Origin: UBA7477 sp045602925
Lineage (GTDB): Bacteria; Bacillota; Clostridia; Oscillospirales; Ruminococcaceae
Length of the DNA: 64,000 nt
NCBI GenBank assembly: GCA_045602925.1
Contig: JAZSCN010000031.1
Location: forward strand, 7,137 to 71,136
Reading direction: 5' to 3'
In this document: positions 1 to 8,651 of the stretch, piece after piece
Position numbering within the stretch: position 1 is the stretch's first letter
Layout: each line of letters opens with the position of its first letter
Program-made: the position numbers and the translations under genes
Notes under the pieces: model-generated
What the model saw: the letters and a program-made list of their open reading frames with translations, nothing else
Databases searched by the model: none
Told to the model about the DNA's origin: nothing

Positions 1-53
1 GGCAAAAAGGTCAATAATGAATGTATATCGAGCTTTAGCCCGATTTGTATTTG

Positions 54-91
54 TTGAGCGTGAACAGTTGTGTTGCGCTCATTTTTATTTT
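54..91 (+). terminator. Leader hairpin/attenuator upstream of infC
   Basis: GAGCG (56-60) pairs with CGCTC (76-80), and inside it AACA pairs with TGTT. A T-rich run (82-90) follows directly, then the infC ribosome-binding site. This is the shape of an intrinsic terminator in the leader of the infC-rpmI-rplT operon, which in Firmicutes is controlled by ribosomal protein L20. Only the last part of the leader lies in the window, so the regulatory fold cannot be checked. Confidence 0.65.
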
Positions 92-105
92 GGAGGTGTT
101 GCGTC

Positions 106-624
106 ATTAGCAACAAGGAACTGCAAATCAACGAAGAAATTCACGACAAGGAAATCCGTGTAATTGACGTTGACGGAACTCAGCTCGGACTTATGTCCCC
201 TAAGGAAGCTTTAGAGCTTGCAATCGAAAAAGACCTGGACCTTGTAAAGATTGCACCTGGTGCAAATCCACCGGTGTGTAAGATTCTTGATTACGGTAAG
301 TACTGCTTTGAGCAGGGTAAGCGTGAGAAGGAAGCTAAGAAGAACCAGAAGGTTGTCGAAATCAAGGAAATCAGAATGTCATCAACAATTGATACGCACG
401 ATTTTCAGACAAAGGTTAATCAGGGCGTAAAGTTCTTGACAGGCGGAGATAAGATTAAAGTATCAGTGAGATTCCGTAAGCGTTCCGTAGCACATCCACA
501 GCTCGGCGAAGAACTGATGAACAAGTATAAGGAAGCAGTATCAGCAGCAGGAACTGTAGATAAGCCAATCAAAATGGAAGGACGCAGCTTGGTGATGTTT
601 GTATCACCAAAGTCTTCTAAGTAA
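106..624 (+). CDS. infC: Translation initiation factor IF-3
   Basis: IF-3 binds the 30S subunit, keeps it apart from 50S and checks initiator tRNA pairing. The protein (172 aa, normal length) has the usual N-domain beginning SNKELQINEEI, a Lys/Glu-rich linker, and a C-domain with the IRMSSTIDTHDF and KIKVSVRFRKR segments. The best start is the rare codon ATT at 106, nine bases after GGAGG (92-96). A GTG at 70 in the same frame would put the terminator hairpin and the ribosome-binding site inside the gene. Rare AUU starts on infC are known for autoregulation by IF-3. First gene of infC-rpmI-rplT. Confidence 0.95.
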   Translation: MSNKELQINEEIHDKEIRVIDVDGTQLGLMSPKEALELAIEKDLDLVKIAPGANPPVCKILDYGKYCFEQGKREKEAKKNQKVVEIKEIRMSSTIDTHDFQTKVNQGVKFLTGGDKIKVSVRFRKRSVAHPQLGEELMNKYKEAVSAAGTVDKPIKMEGRSLVMFVSPKSSK

Positions 625-644
625 ACAATTAAGGAGGATATATT

Positions 645-848
645 ATGTCAAAGGTAAAAATCAAGACACATTCCGGCGCAAAGAAGCGTTTCAAGGTAAC
701 CGGAACAGGCAAGGTTAAGTTCCAGCACACAAACAAGAGACACAGACTCATTTCTAAGGGCCACAAGCGTATCAGAACACTTCGTAACACAGCATACGCA
801 GCAAACGCAGACGTAAAGAACGTAAAGGCTCTTATCCCTTACAAGTAA
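645..848 (+). CDS. rpmI: 50S ribosomal protein L35
   Basis: Small very basic ribosomal protein (67 aa) starting SKVKIKTHSGAKKRFK, the L35 signature, and ending in ALIPYK. It is preceded by a strong AAGGAGG site and lies 20 bases after infC and 55 bases before rplT, as in the conserved infC-rpmI-rplT operon. L35 is a late-assembling protein of the large subunit. Nothing unusual. Confidence 0.98.
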   Translation: MSKVKIKTHSGAKKRFKVTGTGKVKFQHTNKRHRLISKGHKRIRTLRNTAYAANADVKNVKALIPYK

Positions 849-903
849 ACCAACGGGTTGTAGGGAAGTACAATTAAAAGATAATTTCAGGAGGTAATTA
901 ACT

Positions 904-1257
904 ATGGCTCGTGTAAAGGGAGCAATGATGACTCGCAAGAGAAGAAATAAGGTTCTGAAGCTTGCAAAGGGCTACTTTGGATCAAAGAGCAAGCACTTCA
1001 AGATGGCAAAGCAGGCTGTAATGAAGTCAGGCCAGTATGCATACATCGGAAGAAAGCAGAAGAAGAGAGATTTCAGAGCACTCTGGATTACAAGAATTTC
1101 AGCAGCATGCAAGCTCAACGGAATCAACTACTCAACATTTATGAACGGCGTAAAGAAGGCTGGTATTACACTCAATCGTAAGATGCTTTCAGAAATTGCT
1201 ATCAATGACGCAGCAGGCTTTACTGCAATCGTTGAAAAGGCAAAGGCTGCTCTTTAA
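904..1257 (+). CDS. rplT: 50S ribosomal protein L20
   Basis: L20 (117 aa, standard length) binds 23S rRNA early in large-subunit assembly and in Firmicutes represses its own operon by binding the infC leader. It begins MARVKGAMMTRKRRNKVLKLAKGYFG and carries the conserved YIGRKQKKRDFRALWI and RISAACKLNGINYS blocks. An AGGAGG site precedes the start. It is the last gene of the operon, followed by an intrinsic terminator. Confidence 0.98.
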   Translation: MARVKGAMMTRKRRNKVLKLAKGYFGSKSKHFKMAKQAVMKSGQYAYIGRKQKKRDFRALWITRISAACKLNGINYSTFMNGVKKAGITLNRKMLSEIAINDAAGFTAIVEKAKAAL

Positions 1258-1268
1258 TGCAATAATCA

Positions 1269-1303
1269 ACACGCACAACAAAGACACTTGTGCGTGTTTT
1301 GTT
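1269..1303 (+). terminator. Terminator of infC-rpmI-rplT
   Basis: A perfect 10-bp inverted repeat, ACACGCACAA (1269-1278) with TTGTGCGTGT (1288-1297), is followed by a short T run. Confidence 0.85.
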
Positions 1304-1344
1304 GTATATTAAGGTAATTAAAATACGGGGAAGGAGAGGAGAAT

Positions 1345-2151
1345 ATGCTTATATCAAGTAAGGATAATAAATCCATCAAGCACCTTTCAAAGCTGATTTC
1401 AAGCAGAAAGGAACGTGCAGAGAGTGGCGAATTTGTTATCGAAGGAATGCGTAATTGCGTCGATGCCGCTATGGAAAGTGTAACTGCAGGGAAGCTTAAA
1501 ATCACCGAGCTTTTCTATACAAAGCAGAGCGTCGAAAAGTATTCCGACCTCCTCCCAACCAAGTATTTTGATGCCCTTTCGGATTGCGAAAAGTACGAAA
1601 TCACCCCGGAGCTTGCCGACAGAATTTCGGATAGCGAAAGCTCGCAGGGAGTCTTTGTCGTGGCAAAAAAGCTTGACAAAATATTCGACGCTGATACAAT
1701 TAATGTAAGCGGAAAGTATGTGCTCTTAAACTGTATTCAAGACCCGGGCAATCTAGGTACAATACTCCGTACTGCCGATGCTATGGGCGCTAGCGGTGTC
1801 GTGCTTACTAATAATTGTTGCGACCTCTATAACCCTAAGGTCGTAAGGTCGGCTATGGGTAGCCTCGCAAGAGTCGAGGTGTTTGTCGAGCAAAGCTTTG
1901 AGAAGGTAACCGAGGTTTTTAAAGTTCTCGGTATCGAAACTTGTGCTACCGTAATAAACGGTGGAGAGGATATAACTAATGTGTCGTTTGATAAGCCGGT
2001 CGCAGTGTGTATCGGTAACGAGGGTAGAGGTATGAGTGATGAGCATGTCGCACTCTGCGATAGAAAGCTCACTATCAGTATGCAGGGGAATATTAATTCT
2101 CTCAATGCAGCCACAGCAGCTACAATCGTTATGTGGGAGATGTTCAGATGA
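1345..2151 (+). CDS. TrmH/SpoU family RNA 2'-O-methyltransferase
   Basis: Probable S-adenosylmethionine-dependent ribose 2'-O-methyltransferase acting on rRNA (268 aa). An N-terminal SpoU substrate-binding domain (about residues 1-105) precedes a SPOUT knot domain with all three motifs: NCIQDPGNLGTILRTADAMG (about 129-148), CIGNEGRGM (222-230) and SMQGNINSLNAATA (about 245-258). The Asn, Glu and Ser/Asn residues of these motifs form the catalytic and SAM sites in the family. A similar gene (ysgA type) follows rplT in many Firmicutes. The exact nucleotide modified cannot be read from the sequence. The stop codon overlaps the dprA start. Confidence 0.88.
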   Translation: MLISSKDNKSIKHLSKLISSRKERAESGEFVIEGMRNCVDAAMESVTAGKLKITELFYTKQSVEKYSDLLPTKYFDALSDCEKYEITPELADRISDSESSQGVFVVAKKLDKIFDADTINVSGKYVLLNCIQDPGNLGTILRTADAMGASGVVLTNNCCDLYNPKVVRSAMGSLARVEVFVEQSFEKVTEVFKVLGIETCATVINGGEDITNVSFDKPVAVCIGNEGRGMSDEHVALCDRKLTISMQGNINSLNAATAATIVMWEMFR

Positions 2152-3419
2152 TGGATTTTGCTAAGAATAATCTCATTTATTGGATGTGGCTCTCACTCGC
2201 TTTCGGTGCGTCAAATCCCAGAAAGTGGAGCTATGTCGAGCAGTTCTCAGGTAGCGTTGTCGATACATATCACAGTGCCATAAAAGGCGAGCTTGTGGGA
2301 CTTACCGGCACAGAAGCATCAAAAATCAGAGAAGCCAGCCTCGAAAAATCAAAGCTTGTCTTAGAGGAGTGTATAAAAAAGAATATAATTGCGTATGGTT
2401 ATGAAAGTGAGGGTTATCCTTCAAAGCTCAGGGATATAGATAATCCCCCAGCAGTCTTGTTTTCAACAGGAAGCCTTGACTTTCTCAACAATAGAGCAGT
2501 TATAACTATAGTCGGTTCCAGAAAAGCATCGGAATATTCACTTAAAGTGACCGAGCGAATAGCAGGCGGACTCACTAAGTGGGGAGTTATCGTCGCAAGT
2601 GGCTGTGCCGACGGTATAGATGCTATGTCGCATAACGCCACTATAAAAGAAGGCGGTAAAACTATCGCAGTTGTCGCCGGCGGCGTCGATTACGATTACC
2701 CTAAGGATAGCTATGCTAGACGTAATGCTATCGCCAATAACGGCGCAATCATTTCTGAGCATATTCCAGGTCATAAGCCGTCAGGCGGCGACTTTATAGC
2801 CAGAAACAGAATACTTTCAGGAATATCCGACGGCGTCGTTATTACCCAAGCTTCAAAAATAAGTGGCGCACTCAATACCGCATCGCACGCCGTTTCGCAG
2901 AATAAGGATGTGTATTGTGTCCCACCAAATGATATCTTCAGTACTGAATACGCAGGCGTGTCATCACTTCTCCGTGACGGCGCAACCCCGGTGTTTTCGC
3001 CTAAGGATATTATGATGCAGTTTGCCGCAAATAGAAATTTGGGCAAGGAATTCGCCAGAGATTTGTCTATGGTCTTTGATAAAGAAGAAAAGGCAAGCTT
3101 CGCTGACGATATAGAAATGGAAAAGAAGATTAAAAAGCAAAAGCCATCTAAAAAGAAAAATCCTAATCCAAAGACTGAGATAAACGAGCTCGAGCCCCGA
3201 AAGGAAGCTGAAAAGCCAGAAATAAAGCTCGATTATTCAGCACTTACAGAATTACAAAGAAAGCTTATGCTTGAAATAGAAAACGGTACCCAGCTCGCAG
3301 ACGAGCTGAGCGAAAAGCTAGAGATTGATATTTCAGAGCTTTTTACAGAACTCACAGAGCTGGAAATGATGGGCTATGTCGTAAGTTCGGCAGGTAATAG
3401 GTTTGTCATTAACCGATAA
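2148..3419 (+). CDS. dprA: DNA-processing protein DprA/Smf
   Basis: DprA binds incoming single-stranded DNA and loads RecA during transformation. The 423-aa protein has an N-terminal helix-hairpin-helix-like part, then the Rossmann-like core with VGSRKAS (about 122-128), SGCADGIDAMSH (151-162), AVVAGGVDYDYPKDS, FIARNRILSGISDG and SKISGALNTASHA. A charged Lys/Glu-rich linker leads to a C-terminal winged-helix region. The start ATG at 2148 overlaps the upstream stop as ATGA, nine bases after GGGAG; a second ATG follows at 2151. The dprA-topA-trmFO order is common in Firmicutes. Confidence 0.95.
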   Translation: MMDFAKNNLIYWMWLSLAFGASNPRKWSYVEQFSGSVVDTYHSAIKGELVGLTGTEASKIREASLEKSKLVLEECIKKNIIAYGYESEGYPSKLRDIDNPPAVLFSTGSLDFLNNRAVITIVGSRKASEYSLKVTERIAGGLTKWGVIVASGCADGIDAMSHNATIKEGGKTIAVVAGGVDYDYPKDSYARRNAIANNGAIISEHIPGHKPSGGDFIARNRILSGISDGVVITQASKISGALNTASHAVSQNKDVYCVPPNDIFSTEYAGVSSLLRDGATPVFSPKDIMMQFAANRNLGKEFARDLSMVFDKEEKASFADDIEMEKKIKKQKPSKKKNPNPKTEINELEPRKEAEKPEIKLDYSALTELQRKLMLEIENGTQLADELSEKLEIDISELFTELTELEMMGYVVSSAGNRFVINR

Positions 3420-3437
3420 GGAAACGGAGTTGATATT

Positions 3438-5546
3438 TTGAAATCACTGGTTATTGTGGAGTCACCGACTAAGGTGCATACAATAAAAAGATATCTTAGC
3501 AAGGACTATGAGGTCGTAGCATCAATGGGCCATTTGAGAGACCTACCTAAGTCTAAGTTCGGTGTGGATATAGATAACGGCTTTGAACCACAGTATATCG
3601 AGATTAAGGGCAAGGAAGCTCTTATCAAGGATATAAAGAGTAAGGCGAAGAAGTGTGATAAAGTGTATCTCGCATCAGACCCTGACCGTGAAGGAGAAGC
3701 TATCGCATGGCACCTGGCAAAGCTCTTAAAGCTCGATAACCAAAGCCAGAACAGAGTTACCTTTAACGAAATCACCGAAACAGGTATAAAACAGGGTATG
3801 CAGTCACCTCGTGCTATCGACGAAAACCTCGTCAACGCTCAGCAGGCAAGAAGAATCCTCGATAGAATCGTGGGCTATAAGCTATCACCATTTCTCTGGA
3901 AGAAGGTCCGTAGAGGCCTCTCTGCAGGTAGAGTACAGTCTGTTGCCGTTAGAATGATTGTCGATAGAGAAAATGAAATTAATTCGTTTGTTTCGCAGGA
4001 ATATTGGTCTATAGAAGCTAAGCTCTTAGCACCGAATTCAAGAAAGTCTTTTGTAGCAAAGCTTACCTCAGTAGATTCAGTAAGACTCGACGATAAGCTC
4101 GCTATTCCTAATAAAGAAAGTGCAGATAAAATATTAGAGAAGCTCGACGGCGCAGAGTATATCGTAGATAAGGTTAAAAAGAGCGTGCATAGAAAAGCCC
4201 CGGCAGCTCCGTTTATCACCTCTACTCTCCAGCAGGAAGCTTCCAAGCGACTCGGCTTCCAGTCAAGAAGAACTATGAAGGCAGCACAAGAGTTGTACGA
4301 AGGTCTTGAAATCAAGGGCCAGGGCGCAATCGGTCTTATCACATATATGAGAACCGATAGCCTTAGAATTTCCGACGAGGCCAGAAACGCAGCGTATGAG
4401 TTTATAAAGAATAAGTACGGTGAGGATTATCTCCCGGATAGCCCAAGAAAGTTCAAAACAAAGGGTAACGCCCAGGATGCCCACGAAGCTATTCGTCCAA
4501 CAAGACCGGATATTACCCCCGATGTAGTAAAGGCAAGCGGCGTAACACCTGACCAGTATAAGCTCTACAAGCTTATCTGGGAAAGATTCATCGCAAGCCA
4601 GATGGCTAATTGCCTTATGGATACCGTGTCAGTCGATATTACAGCAGGTACTTGCGGATTCAAAGCAAGTGGCTATTCTGTCAAGTTCGACGGCTTTACT
4701 GCACTCTATGAGGAAGTAAAGGAAGACGGCGAGGAGAAGAAAAACGAACTCCCTCCAATCAAGGAGAATGATAATTTAAAGCTTAAGTCACTCGGCGGAC
4801 TGCAGCACTTCACTCAGCCACCTCCACGTTATACAGAAGCTACTCTCGTTAAGGCTTTTGAAGAAAACGGAATAGGCAGACCATCTACCTACGCTCCGAC
4901 AATTACTACAATACTTTCAAGAAGCTATGTCGAAAGAGAAGGAAAGCACCTAAAGCCTACATCTCTTGGCGAGGTTACAACAGTGCTTATGAAGGAGCAC
5001 TTTGACAGAATTGTAGATATAAAGTTTACAGCAAGAATGGAAAGCGACCTCGACGCTATCGAGCTCGGAAATATGAGCTGGAAGGATATCCTCTCTAGCT
5101 TCTATGGCTCGTTCAGCGATAGTCTCACAAAAGCAGAGGACGCTATGGACGGCAAGAGAGTCAAGATTCCTGACGAAGCTACCGAGGAGATATGCGAGGT
5201 CTGTGGAAAGCCTATGGTTATAAAGATTGGCAAGTTCGGTAAGTTCCTCGCTTGCTCAGGCTTCCCAGAGTGTACTAATACCAGAAAGATTGTTACCGAA
5301 GCAGGTGGCAGATGTGCCTACTGTGGTGGCAAGATGCTTCTTAAGAAAACCAAGAAGGGTAAGAAATACTACGGCTGTGAGCATAACCCTAAATGCTCGT
5401 TTATGACATGGGATGTTCCAACTAAGGAGCTTTGCCCTAACTGTCAGAGTACCCTCTTCAAGAAGGGCGGAAAAGCAGGAAAGCTTATCTGCTATAAAGA
5501 AGGCTGTGGCTATGAGAAACAGCTCGGTGACAGCGATGAGGGTTAA
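3438..5546 (+). CDS. topA: DNA topoisomerase I (type IA)
   Basis: Relaxes negative supercoils through a covalent 5'-phosphotyrosine. The 702-aa protein has the TOPRIM domain (VIVESPTKVHTIKRYL at the N-terminus, DPDREGEAIAWHL near residue 80), the catalytic motif LITYMRTDS with Tyr303, and three C-terminal zinc ribbons with CxxC pairs (CEVCGKP, CAYCGGK, CPNCQS). It starts with TTG at 3438, eight bases after GGAG. Its last 11 bases overlap the trmFO start, so the two are translationally coupled. Confidence 0.97.
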   Translation: MKSLVIVESPTKVHTIKRYLSKDYEVVASMGHLRDLPKSKFGVDIDNGFEPQYIEIKGKEALIKDIKSKAKKCDKVYLASDPDREGEAIAWHLAKLLKLDNQSQNRVTFNEITETGIKQGMQSPRAIDENLVNAQQARRILDRIVGYKLSPFLWKKVRRGLSAGRVQSVAVRMIVDRENEINSFVSQEYWSIEAKLLAPNSRKSFVAKLTSVDSVRLDDKLAIPNKESADKILEKLDGAEYIVDKVKKSVHRKAPAAPFITSTLQQEASKRLGFQSRRTMKAAQELYEGLEIKGQGAIGLITYMRTDSLRISDEARNAAYEFIKNKYGEDYLPDSPRKFKTKGNAQDAHEAIRPTRPDITPDVVKASGVTPDQYKLYKLIWERFIASQMANCLMDTVSVDITAGTCGFKASGYSVKFDGFTALYEEVKEDGEEKKNELPPIKENDNLKLKSLGGLQHFTQPPPRYTEATLVKAFEENGIGRPSTYAPTITTILSRSYVEREGKHLKPTSLGEVTTVLMKEHFDRIVDIKFTARMESDLDAIELGNMSWKDILSSFYGSFSDSLTKAEDAMDGKRVKIPDEATEEICEVCGKPMVIKIGKFGKFLACSGFPECTNTRKIVTEAGGRCAYCGGKMLLKKTKKGKKYYGCEHNPKCSFMTWDVPTKELCPNCQSTLFKKGGKAGKLICYKEGCGYEKQLGDSDEG

Positions 5547-6852
5547 TGTTATAGGAGCAGGGCTCGCAGGCTGTGAGGCAGCCTGGCAGCTTGCTATGGC
5601 AGGAATTAATGTCAGCCTCTATGAAATGAAGCCTAAGAAGTATTCGCCTGCACATAAGTATGAGGGTTTTGCAGAGCTCGTGTGCTCTAATTCGCTCAAG
5701 GCTGACAGAATAGACTCTGCAGCAGGTATGCTTAAGGAAGAAATGCGAATGCTCGGCTCACTCATTATGGAGTGTGCAGAAGGCTCTAAGGTATCAGCAG
5801 GCGGCGCACTCGCCGTCGATAGAAAAAAGTTCTCCGACCTCGTTACCGAAAAAATTCGCTCTAATGAGCTTATTACAGTTATCGAGGAGGAAGTAACAGA
5901 GCTTCCCGACGGCTATACCATTATCGCAACAGGTCCGCTTACAAGCGACGGACTCGCAGAAACTATCGGTAAAATGTGTGGCGAGTATCTCTATTTTCAC
6001 GACGCCGCAGCACCAATTGTTACCTTCGATAGCCTCAATAAAGAAAAGGTGTTCTTTGCTTCCAGATATGGCAAGGGCGAAGCCGACTATATAAACTGCC
6101 CTATGAATAAGGAAGAGTACGAGGCGTTCTATACTGCTCTCGTAGAAGCCGAATCAGCAGAGCTTCATTCCTTCGATAAGGAGCATTTCGGTAAGGACGG
6201 CTTTAAGGTATATGAGGGCTGTATGCCGATTGAAGTGCTTGCTAAAAGAGGTGCAGATACAATGCGCTTTGGCCCACTCAAGCCGGTAGGACTTATAGAC
6301 CCTAGAACCGATAGACGCCCATATGCTGTTGTACAGCTAAGAGCCGAAAACAGCGAGGGCTCAATGTATAACCTCGTCGGCTTCCAAACAAATCTTAAGT
6401 TCGGTGAGCAAAAAAGAGTCTTTTCTATGATTACAGGACTCGAGAATGCCGAGTTTGTAAGATACGGCGTAATGCATAGAAATACCTTTATCAATTCTCC
6501 ATGCCTCTTAGACGAAAGATTTTGTATGAGAGATAACGAGAAAATATACTTCGCAGGACAAATCACAGGCGTTGAAGGTTATATCGAATCTGCCGCAAGT
6601 GGTATATTCGCAGGCCTTTCACTCGCAAGAAAGCTCCTAGGTAAGTGTGAGGTAACACTCCCAAGAACAACAATGCTCGGCTCACTCTGTGCGTATGTCA
6701 GCGATAAAACAGTGGAAAAGTTTCAACCAATGGGTTGCAATATGGGTATACTCCCTGAGCTTCCCGATAGAATAAGGGATAAAAAGCTTAAGTATCAAAC
6801 GCTTGCCGAAAGAGGCCTTGGCGATTTGAAGGAGCTTATAAACAGCTTTTAG
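5536..6852 (+). CDS. trmFO: Folate-dependent tRNA (uracil-54-C5)-methyltransferase TrmFO
   Basis: Makes ribothymidine-54 in the tRNA T-loop using methylenetetrahydrofolate and FAD. The 438-aa protein begins MRVNVIGAGLAGCEAAWQLA (FAD-binding GxGxxG) and has CSNSLKAD, GGALAVDRKKF, EGCMPIEVLAKRG, GLIDPRTDRRPYAVVQLR and the C-terminal GQITGVEGYIESAASG block. Start ATG 5536 lies inside the topA end; an upstream in-frame extension to 5413 would sit entirely within topA and is rejected. The 30-base gap to plsX suggests one transcript. Confidence 0.96.
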   Translation: MRVNVIGAGLAGCEAAWQLAMAGINVSLYEMKPKKYSPAHKYEGFAELVCSNSLKADRIDSAAGMLKEEMRMLGSLIMECAEGSKVSAGGALAVDRKKFSDLVTEKIRSNELITVIEEEVTELPDGYTIIATGPLTSDGLAETIGKMCGEYLYFHDAAAPIVTFDSLNKEKVFFASRYGKGEADYINCPMNKEEYEAFYTALVEAESAELHSFDKEHFGKDGFKVYEGCMPIEVLAKRGADTMRFGPLKPVGLIDPRTDRRPYAVVQLRAENSEGSMYNLVGFQTNLKFGEQKRVFSMITGLENAEFVRYGVMHRNTFINSPCLLDERFCMRDNEKIYFAGQITGVEGYIESAASGIFAGLSLARKLLGKCEVTLPRTTMLGSLCAYVSDKTVEKFQPMGCNMGILPELPDRIRDKKLKYQTLAERGLGDLKELINSF

Positions 6853-6882
6853 TAAATATCTGACGAAAGGCAGGTAAGAATA

Positions 6883-7914
6883 ATGAACGTGGTTCTCGAT
6901 GCCTTCGGTGGCGATAATGCACCTCTTGAAATTATAAAGGGCGCAATCGATGCTAAGAAGGATTTTAATGTAGATATTACACTCGTAGGTGACGAGGATA
7001 AGATTAAAAAGTGCGCAAGCGATAATAATCTTGATATCGAAGGGCTTAATATAAAGCACGCTCCCGATGTTATCGACGTGTGCGAGGAAGCTACCGAGGT
7101 TATAAAGTCAAAGAGTAATAGCTCAATGGCAGTAGGCCTTAAGATGGTAGCCGACGGCGAAGGCGACGTGTTCGTTTCTGCAGGCTCTACAGCAGCACTC
7201 GTTGTAGGTGCAACCTTTATCGTAAAGAGAATAAGAGGTATAAAAAGAGCAGCACTCGCTACCGTTTTACCAACAGCCTCTAACCCAACAATGCTTTTAG
7301 ACTGTGGCGCAAATTCAGAATGCAGACCTGAAATGCTTTTGCAGTTTGGCGTAATGGGAAGTATCTATATGAATAAGGTTATGGGCGTAGATAACCCATC
7401 TGTCGCACTCGCTAATATCGGTGCAGAAGAAACAAAGGGCAGAGAGCTCGAGCTCAGTACATACGCACTTTTAAAGAAAGCCCCTGTAAATTTTGCCGGC
7501 AATATCGAGGCCAGAGAAATTCCTAAGGGTAACTGTAGCGTAGTCGTTGCAGACGGATTTTCAGGCAACTTACTTTTGAAGCTCTATGAGGGTATGGGAA
7601 AATTCTTCTCAGGCGAGCTCAAGGGAATGCTCACAAAAGGCTTTGCATCAAAAATCGGTGCACTGTTTCTCCTAAAGAAAATAAAAGCGTTCAAGAAGAA
7701 AATGGATTATTCCGAGTACGGCGGAGCTCCACTTTTAGGTACCGCAAAGCCTGTTATCAAGGCACACGGTAGCTCTAACGCAAAGGCAATCTATAACGCT
7801 ATAAGACAGGCTAAGAACTTCTGCGACGGCAATGTTATCGAAGAGGTAACAAAGGCGCTTGCTGCTATCAAAGAGCAGTCAAAGTCTGAACAAGCCGAAG
7901 CCCAGCAGGCGTAA
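6883..7914 (+). CDS. plsX: Phosphate acyltransferase PlsX
   Basis: Converts acyl-ACP and phosphate to acyl-phosphate, the first step of phosphatidic acid synthesis with PlsY. The 343-aa protein starts MNVVLDAFGGDNAP and contains VFVSAGSTAALVVGA, LLDCGANSECRPEML, VVADGFSGNLLLKLYEG and the PLLGTAKPVIKAHGSSN block. An AAAGGCAGG site precedes the ATG. In many Firmicutes acpP lies between plsX and rnc; here rnc follows directly after 38 bases, so the acyl carrier protein gene must be elsewhere. Confidence 0.95.
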   Translation: MNVVLDAFGGDNAPLEIIKGAIDAKKDFNVDITLVGDEDKIKKCASDNNLDIEGLNIKHAPDVIDVCEEATEVIKSKSNSSMAVGLKMVADGEGDVFVSAGSTAALVVGATFIVKRIRGIKRAALATVLPTASNPTMLLDCGANSECRPEMLLQFGVMGSIYMNKVMGVDNPSVALANIGAEETKGRELELSTYALLKKAPVNFAGNIEAREIPKGNCSVVVADGFSGNLLLKLYEGMGKFFSGELKGMLTKGFASKIGALFLLKKIKAFKKKMDYSEYGGAPLLGTAKPVIKAHGSSNAKAIYNAIRQAKNFCDGNVIEEVTKALAAIKEQSKSEQAEAQQA

Positions 7915-7952
7915 GCCAAAAGAATATATACAAAAAAGGAAGTGAAGATATT

Positions 7953-8651
7953 ATGACAGAGCAGGAGAATTTAAAGACTTTTCAAGAAAAAATAGGCTAT
8001 AGCTTTAATAATGAAAAATTGCTCTTCGAGGCACTCTCTCATTCCTCGTTTGCTAATGAGAAAAAGGGTAGAAGAAGTAATGAAAGACTCGAGTTTCTAG
8101 GCGACTCTGTATTGTCAATAGTCGTGTCAAATTATATCTTCCACCATCAGCAGCAAATGCCGGAGGGACAGCTTTCAAAATTAAGAGCGTCACTCGTATG
8201 CGAAAAGGCTCTGTTTGAATTTTCAAAGGAAATTGATTTAGGCGAGCATATCTTTCTCGGCAAGGGAGAGGAAAGAACAGGTGGCAGACAGCGCCCTTCA
8301 ATCGTCTCCGATGCCTTTGAAGCAGTTATCGCCGCTATATATTTAGACGGTGGAATAGAGCCCGCAACCAAGCATATTATGAGATTTTTGCCAAAGGATT
8401 TTAGTATCACAAGACCTGCAAGCTTTGTCGACTATAAGACAATTCTCCAAGAAGTCGTGCAGAAAAATCCCGAGGAGAGAGTATTGTATAAGCTCGTGGA
8501 AGAATCCGGACCGGCCCACGATAAGCGATTTACCGTTAATGTTATGCTTAATTCAAATATAATCGGCACAGGCGTAGGACATTCCAAAAAGAATGCCGAA
8601 CAGCAGGCAGCTAAGGAAGCCCTGCTGCTTATGGGCTATAAGGATGAGTAA
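7953..8651 (+). CDS. rnc: Ribonuclease III
   Basis: Double-stranded RNA endonuclease for rRNA precursor and mRNA processing. The 232-aa protein has the catalytic RNase III domain with signature SNERLEFLGDSVL (about residues 42-54, acidic metal ligands), the second acidic cluster DAFEAVIAAIYLDGG, and a C-terminal dsRNA-binding domain (about 155-230) ending in SKKNAEQQAAKEAL. AAGGAAGTG precedes the ATG. Its last eight bases overlap the next gene. Confidence 0.96.
   Translation: MTEQENLKTFQEKIGYSFNNEKLLFEALSHSSFANEKKGRRSNERLEFLGDSVLSIVVSNYIFHHQQQMPEGQLSKLRASLVCEKALFEFSKEIDLGEHIFLGKGEERTGGRQRPSIVSDAFEAVIAAIYLDGGIEPATKHIMRFLPKDFSITRPASFVDYKTILQEVVQKNPEERVLYKLVEESGPAHDKRFTVNVMLNSNIIGTGVGHSKKNAEQQAAKEALLLMGYKDE

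Noticed and set aside
648..938. Long reverse frame across rpmI/rplT
   Set aside because: Shadow of well-defined ribosomal protein genes; no ribosome site and low-complexity Cys/Val content.
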